This document shows, in pieces, positions 60,379 to 64,000 of a stretch of DNA of 64,000 nt. The notes under the pieces were generated by a model, which saw only the letters and a program-made list of their open reading frames with translations, was not told the origin of the DNA and ran no database searches. Within the stretch, counting starts at the first letter, position 1. Each line of letters opens with the position of its first letter. Both the position numbers and the translations under genes were made by a program. Source of the DNA: Pseudoalteromonas spongiae UST010723-006 (GTDB lineage: Bacteria > Pseudomonadota > Gammaproteobacteria > Enterobacterales > Alteromonadaceae); the NCBI RefSeq assembly GCF_000238255.3, contig NZ_CP011040.1, positions 1,054,001 to 1,118,000 on the forward strand, written 5' to 3'.

Positions 60379-61035
60379 ATGGCGTATAACGTAACAGTGA
60401 TTGGTGCAACAGGCCTTGTTGGTAGCAAACTAGTAAAGCAATTAATTGAATGTGATCAAATTAAGCACATAAATATACTGGTAAGGCGAAATGTTGAGTT
60501 CCATCATGCCAAAATAACCTGTCATAGAATAAATTTTGACGAGCTAGTGCAACATCACACATTGATAAACGGTGATATGTTATTTTCTTGTTTGGGAACA
60601 ACAAAGCGACAAGCAGGTTCAATTAACGCACAACGTATTGTCGATGTTGATTATCAATATACAGTAGCAAAAATTGCAGCGGAAAATGGCGTTGGTCGCT
60701 ATATTTTAGTGTCTTCTAGTGGTGCTAATAGTAAAAGTGTGAGCGCATATCTCAAAATGAAGGGCGAACTAGAAACAAAAATAAAGGCGCTACCTTTTAA
60801 CCATATTAGTATTTTACAACCGTCATTGCTTTTGGGGAATCGAGATACATTTCGCCTTGGCGAATATATGGCAAGTTTAATATTACCTACACTATGTAAG
60901 TTTGCTTTTCTAAAGCGTTTTAAACCGATAACAGCATCACAAGTAGCAACAAAAATGCTCGACGTGTCACTTAATCAAACGTCACCATTAGCGATTTATT
61001 CTCTCGACCAACTGTTTGAGTTACATAAAGACTAA
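60379..61035 (+). CDS. NAD(P)-binding oxidoreductase, HTATIP2-like
   Basis: A 218-residue short atypical SDR protein. The dinucleotide motif VIGATGLVGSKLVKQL is at 6-21, LFSCLGTTKRQAGS and VGRYILVSSSGANSKS follow, and YLKMKGELE holds the YxxxK pair. This matches the HTATIP2/TIP30-like NAD(P)-dependent epimerase group, common in marine bacteria with unknown substrate. Cytoplasmic. RBS GAGAAAG is modest. Monocistronic, followed by a long AT-rich gap. Confidence 0.88.
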   Translation: MAYNVTVIGATGLVGSKLVKQLIECDQIKHINILVRRNVEFHHAKITCHRINFDELVQHHTLINGDMLFSCLGTTKRQAGSINAQRIVDVDYQYTVAKIAAENGVGRYILVSSSGANSKSVSAYLKMKGELETKIKALPFNHISILQPSLLLGNRDTFRLGEYMASLILPTLCKFAFLKRFKPITASQVATKMLDVSLNQTSPLAIYSLDQLFELHKD

Positions 61036-61711
61036 TCAGGCTATTTACTACAAGCTCTTTCGAACTTTTAAATTACCAAGATACCAATTTTCCTGAAATC
61101 ACATTGCGCTAAATGCCTTAAGTAGTACTGTAATCAAGCCTTTAATATTCCCTTTCCATACAAATTAACGTTCAACCTCAAAATAAGCCTCACCATTCAA
61201 ACACCAAAAATATAAGACGAATTTAACTTGGTGTTTGGTGTTAATTTTATGCTTCGCATTTTTATATGTTGTTTGTATTTCGATATAATACAACACTGTT
61301 ACTGTATGCATTTATCAGAACATAAACGTTTTACGCGTTAACAAAGTAAAATTAGCAATGCCTTGCAGATAGACATACGTGTAAGGCGCGATGTCTTGAT
61401 AAAACACCAGCCATGTATGCCATAAAACAAAATCAAAATAGTCTGTTTTTTGCTAAAAAGAAAAGCTCTGTTTTTATGTACATTGCCTAAATTTATTCTC
61501 AATACTTAACATATCCAATTGACTAATGTTGGCATTCTTAAACACATTTTTTACATCGACAATCTTGTAGTGCCGCTAATTAGATAAATTATTATTGTTT
61601 AAATTTCACCCGCAAGCACATCATTAAAAATACATAACCTTTTGTATTTTTTGAATTTTAAATTATTCAACAGAGTTTCATTTCGTGCGTAAATGTAAAT
61701 CAAAACAAAAT
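61036..61711. other. AT-rich intergenic region, 676 bp
   Basis: No gene found on either strand. Contains a weak hairpin GCCTTGCA/TGTAAGGC (about 61360-61388) and otherwise low-complexity AT-rich sequence. The 3' part, from 61712, carries the operator-like motifs of the TonB receptor. Confidence 0.5.
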
Positions 61712-61723
61712 ATAATGTATACA
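61712..61723. promoter_or_regulatory. ATAATGTATACA motif, copy 1
   Basis: ATAATGTATACA, the left three-quarters of the palindrome at 61764, starting 52 bp upstream of it (about five helical turns). Confidence 0.55.
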
Positions 61724-61763
61724 ATCTTTACAGGCTAAGCATATCCGTGTTACATCTATTTAC

Positions 61764-61779
61764 ATAATGTATACATTAT
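61764..61779. promoter_or_regulatory. Perfect 16-bp palindrome before the Oar-like receptor
   Basis: ATAATGTATACATTAT, centred on GTATAC, ending 29 bp before the receptor ATG. GTATAC-centred palindromes are common operators for GntR- and LacI-type repressors. No such regulator is in view near this gene. Confidence 0.6.
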
Positions 61780-61808
61780 ACCTTCACAACAATTCAGGAT
61801 ATGCAACA

Positions 61809-64000
61809 ATGATAAAAACAAGCAACTTACTTAAACGTTCGGCATGCGCCCTTGCCGTTTCCGGCGCAATCGCAATAAGCGCACCAACGTTTGCAAATGA
61901 TACCTTCAACGGCACTGTGAAAGGTGTTGTGTCAAATGCGCAGCAGCAAGTACTAGAAAACGCTACGGTTACACTAAAACATAAAACAAAAGGTGTAACA
62001 CGTACTATCACAACCAACGAAGACGGCAGTTATACCCTACGCAAACTACCTGTTGGTGAATACACTATGACCATTGAAAAAAATGGTTATGAACAGATCA
62101 TCGAGCAAGATCTTCTGGTGACTGTAGGTGGATCAGTTGTATTTAACAATACAATGTATTCTGTCGGCACTGATATGGAAACCATAGAAATTACCGGTAG
62201 CAGCATTGCTCGCGTTAATATGGAATCTTCTACCGGTGGTATCGTTGTAACAAAAGCTGAACTAGAACGTTTACCTGTGGAAACAGGGTTTGAGGCAATC
62301 GCTTTACTGACACCAGGTGTTGTAAGTAACGGTGAATTTGGTGCATCAAGCATTGGCGGAAGTTCGTCTGCTGAAAATGCCTATTATTTAAATGGTATTA
62401 ATATTACCAATATCAAAACCGGTATTGGCTCTATTGGTTTACCGTGGGAAGGTGTTGCGCAAACCGAAGTTATGACAGGCGGCATTGACCCTAAATTTGG
62501 TGGCGCTTTAGGTGGTATTGTAAATGCCGTATCAAAATCAGGTAGTAATGAGTGGGAATTCGAAGCATACGCTCGTATCGACCCAGACTTTACGCGTTCA
62601 CATCACGACAATTTAATCGATAGAGAAGGCAATTACTTCTCAAATACAGCGCAAGACGAAAGCACGTTTACCCGCTACTCAATCTCGGCAGGCGGCGCTT
62701 TAATTGAAGATACCTTATTCTTTTATGGTGTTTATGCGCCGCAAAAGAATGATTACGAAAACGGCAAAAACAACACTATAGATATCGGTGAAAATACATC
62801 AGATCGTTACCTTGCTACTGTTGACTGGTTTATTACCGACGATCACTCAATTACTGCGACAGCCATTGGCTTTACTAACAAAGGCAAAGGTAAAACTTAC
62901 GCAAACGATTGGCAAACAGAAACCATTGGCGAGTTCCTAAGTGATTATAAGTCCCGTACAGGTGGCGATATTTATGGCTTAACATATTCAGGTATTCTCA
63001 ATGACGATATGTCGATTGAATTGGTTGCTGGTCGCACTGTAGATAAAACGTATAACTCAGCAACCAGCTCAGATCCACTCGTGTGGTCCCAACTCTCAGG
63101 TAGCTGGAACAAAATCTCACAAGAGTCAGCATCATCAATTACTGAAAGTGAGTTTATTCGCGATCAGTTCCGCGCTGACTTTAGCTGGACACTCGACGAC
63201 CATGATATCAAGATTGGTTTTGATTACGTAAATATTGATGTTGATTACGAAAACAGCCCAAATGGTGTTGGTGATCGCGCTGGTTGGTGGGAAGTACTTT
63301 ACGCGTGGGAAGGTAACCCAGTTGGGCACCCTGCGGGCGAAGCATTTATTGATCAACGTGTAAGAACCGACTTCACTAATTCAGAGGTCAACTCAACCGC
63401 ATTCTACATCCAAGATACGTGGATGGTTACCGATCAACTAACCTTAAACTTAGGCCTACGTTACTCAAGCGTTTATAACACGGTTTCTACGGGTGAAAAG
63501 TACGTAGATGTTGACGACCAAATCGCCCCTCGCCTGCAAGCGATTTATGATTTAGGTGAAGGCACGTCAAAAGTTTATGCCACATTTGGACGCTACTACC
63601 AGCCAGTATCGGCAAACATGAACATCACGCAAGGTGGCCAACGCCGTGATATTCATTACTACTATGAACTCGGTGATTTAGATGCAAACGGCGAACCAAT
63701 ACTACTCGCTGATGGCTCACCAAGTACAGGTGCATTTTTAGGTGAAGATGTTGTACAAACTGGTGAGATCAACACAGGTATGATTGTGAGCCAAGACCTA
63801 GAAGCCATGTATTCTGATGAAATTACAATTGGTTATCAGGGTGAGTTTTTAGACGGTGATTTAGTTTATGGTGTACGCGGTATTTATCGCGACTTAAAGA
63901 AATCAATTGAAGACACCAACTACGGCCCTGTAATGCGCAAATGGTTTGCAGAAAACGGTATCGACAGCGATCCTGGTTACGCTTATATCTTGAATAACCC
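61809..64000 (+). CDS. Oar-like TonB-dependent receptor (3' partial)
   Basis: An outer-membrane transporter cut by the window end; the frame stays open for 730 codons from ATG 61809 (AGGA 10 bases upstream). Signal peptide (about 1-36, ending PTFA), a carboxypeptidase regulatory-like domain (about 40-125; VVSNAQQQVLENATVTLKH, TTNEDGSYTLRKLPVGEYTM), then a plug (about 140-260; ELERLPVETGFEAIALLTPGVV, NAYYLNGINITNIKTG, MTGGIDPKFGGALGGIVNAV) and barrel strands. The layout is that of the Oar/large TonB receptors (about 950-1050 residues) often tied to protease or peptide use. Two GTATAC motifs precede it. Substrate unknown. Confidence 0.9.
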   Translation, partial: MIKTSNLLKRSACALAVSGAIAISAPTFANDTFNGTVKGVVSNAQQQVLENATVTLKHKTKGVTRTITTNEDGSYTLRKLPVGEYTMTIEKNGYEQIIEQDLLVTVGGSVVFNNTMYSVGTDMETIEITGSSIARVNMESSTGGIVVTKAELERLPVETGFEAIALLTPGVVSNGEFGASSIGGSSSAENAYYLNGINITNIKTGIGSIGLPWEGVAQTEVMTGGIDPKFGGALGGIVNAVSKSGSNEWEFEAYARIDPDFTRSHHDNLIDREGNYFSNTAQDESTFTRYSISAGGALIEDTLFFYGVYAPQKNDYENGKNNTIDIGENTSDRYLATVDWFITDDHSITATAIGFTNKGKGKTYANDWQTETIGEFLSDYKSRTGGDIYGLTYSGILNDDMSIELVAGRTVDKTYNSATSSDPLVWSQLSGSWNKISQESASSITESEFIRDQFRADFSWTLDDHDIKIGFDYVNIDVDYENSPNGVGDRAGWWEVLYAWEGNPVGHPAGEAFIDQRVRTDFTNSEVNSTAFYIQDTWMVTDQLTLNLGLRYSSVYNTVSTGEKYVDVDDQIAPRLQAIYDLGEGTSKVYATFGRYYQPVSANMNITQGGQRRDIHYYYELGDLDANGEPILLADGSPSTGAFLGEDVVQTGEINTGMIVSQDLEAMYSDEITIGYQGEFLDGDLVYGVRGIYRDLKKSIEDTNYGPVMRKWFAENGIDSDPGYAYILNN

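Noticed and set aside
61036..61711. A small RNA or degraded gene in the 676-bp gap
   Set aside because: No convincing promoter plus terminator pair and no coherent reading frame were found; the one hairpin seen is weak.

Overview
The window looks like a chromosomal stretch from a marine gammaproteobacterium of the Alteromonadales, most likely Pseudoalteromonas or a close relative. I infer this from the moderately AT-rich DNA, the several large TonB-dependent receptors, the glrK-qseG-glrR layout, the abundant c-di-GMP enzymes, and a dgcN-dgcA D-glutamate cluster of the kind known from that group. No phage, IS transposase, CRISPR array, tRNA or rRNA was seen. The only mobile-like DNA is two short palindromic repeats. 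Both window edges cut genes: an RND pump at the left and an Oar-type TonB receptor at the right.

Layout. 1-9 kb: end of an RND efflux pump, a MITE-like repeat, a LysR regulator, an SSAT-like acetyltransferase, a PsiE-like membrane protein, an ABC-F ATPase with a hairpin over its ribosome-binding site, an orphan periplasmic solute-binding protein and an outer-membrane-type protein. 9-20 kb: a receiver-EAL protein, a four-FAS1 lipoprotein with a second domain inserted in its last FAS1 unit, a 1492-residue propeller-PAS-GGDEF-EAL sensor, a patatin and a chemoreceptor. 20-32 kb: a DUF885 peptidase, then a 2-aminoethylphosphonate (AEP) catabolic locus made of a TonB receptor, a DUF5690 transporter-like protein, phnX, an FAD amine oxidase, a GntR/UTRA regulator, a diguanylate cyclase and an opposed phnW. 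Near-identical HutC-type palindromes precede the receptor and phnW.

32-39 kb: YbaK, then four tandem small secreted EF-hand proteins. They are divergent from a GlrK/QseG/GlrR two-component system. The shared intergenic region carries two TTGTTGC-N6-GCAACAA repeats and a sigma-54-like promoter facing the EF-hand genes. A frameshifted DoxX-like gene, a cytochrome b561 and a LytTR membrane regulator follow.

39-56 kb: a D-amino-acid locus. On the minus strand are a TonB receptor, an M14 carboxypeptidase and an N-acyl-D-amino-acid deacylase. Divergent from these are a LysR regulator, dgcN, dgcA and a coupled gene for a repeat protein. A palindrome ATAAC-N5-GTTAT lies upstream of the receptor, of dgcN, and of a CapA-family gene about 9 kb away, which suggests one regulon for D-glutamate-containing polymers. 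DUF2145, HTH, YiaA and FadL genes lie in between. 56-64 kb: an acyltransferase, a small unknown protein, a PAS-GGDEF cyclase, a secreted endonuclease I, a LysE exporter, an NAD(P)-binding oxidoreductase, and an Oar-like TonB receptor preceded by two ATAATGTATACA motifs 52 bp apart.

Four themes run through the window: TonB-dependent capture of scarce nutrients (AEP, D-amino-acid peptides), c-di-GMP signalling (four enzymes), envelope stress and calcium sensing, and export.
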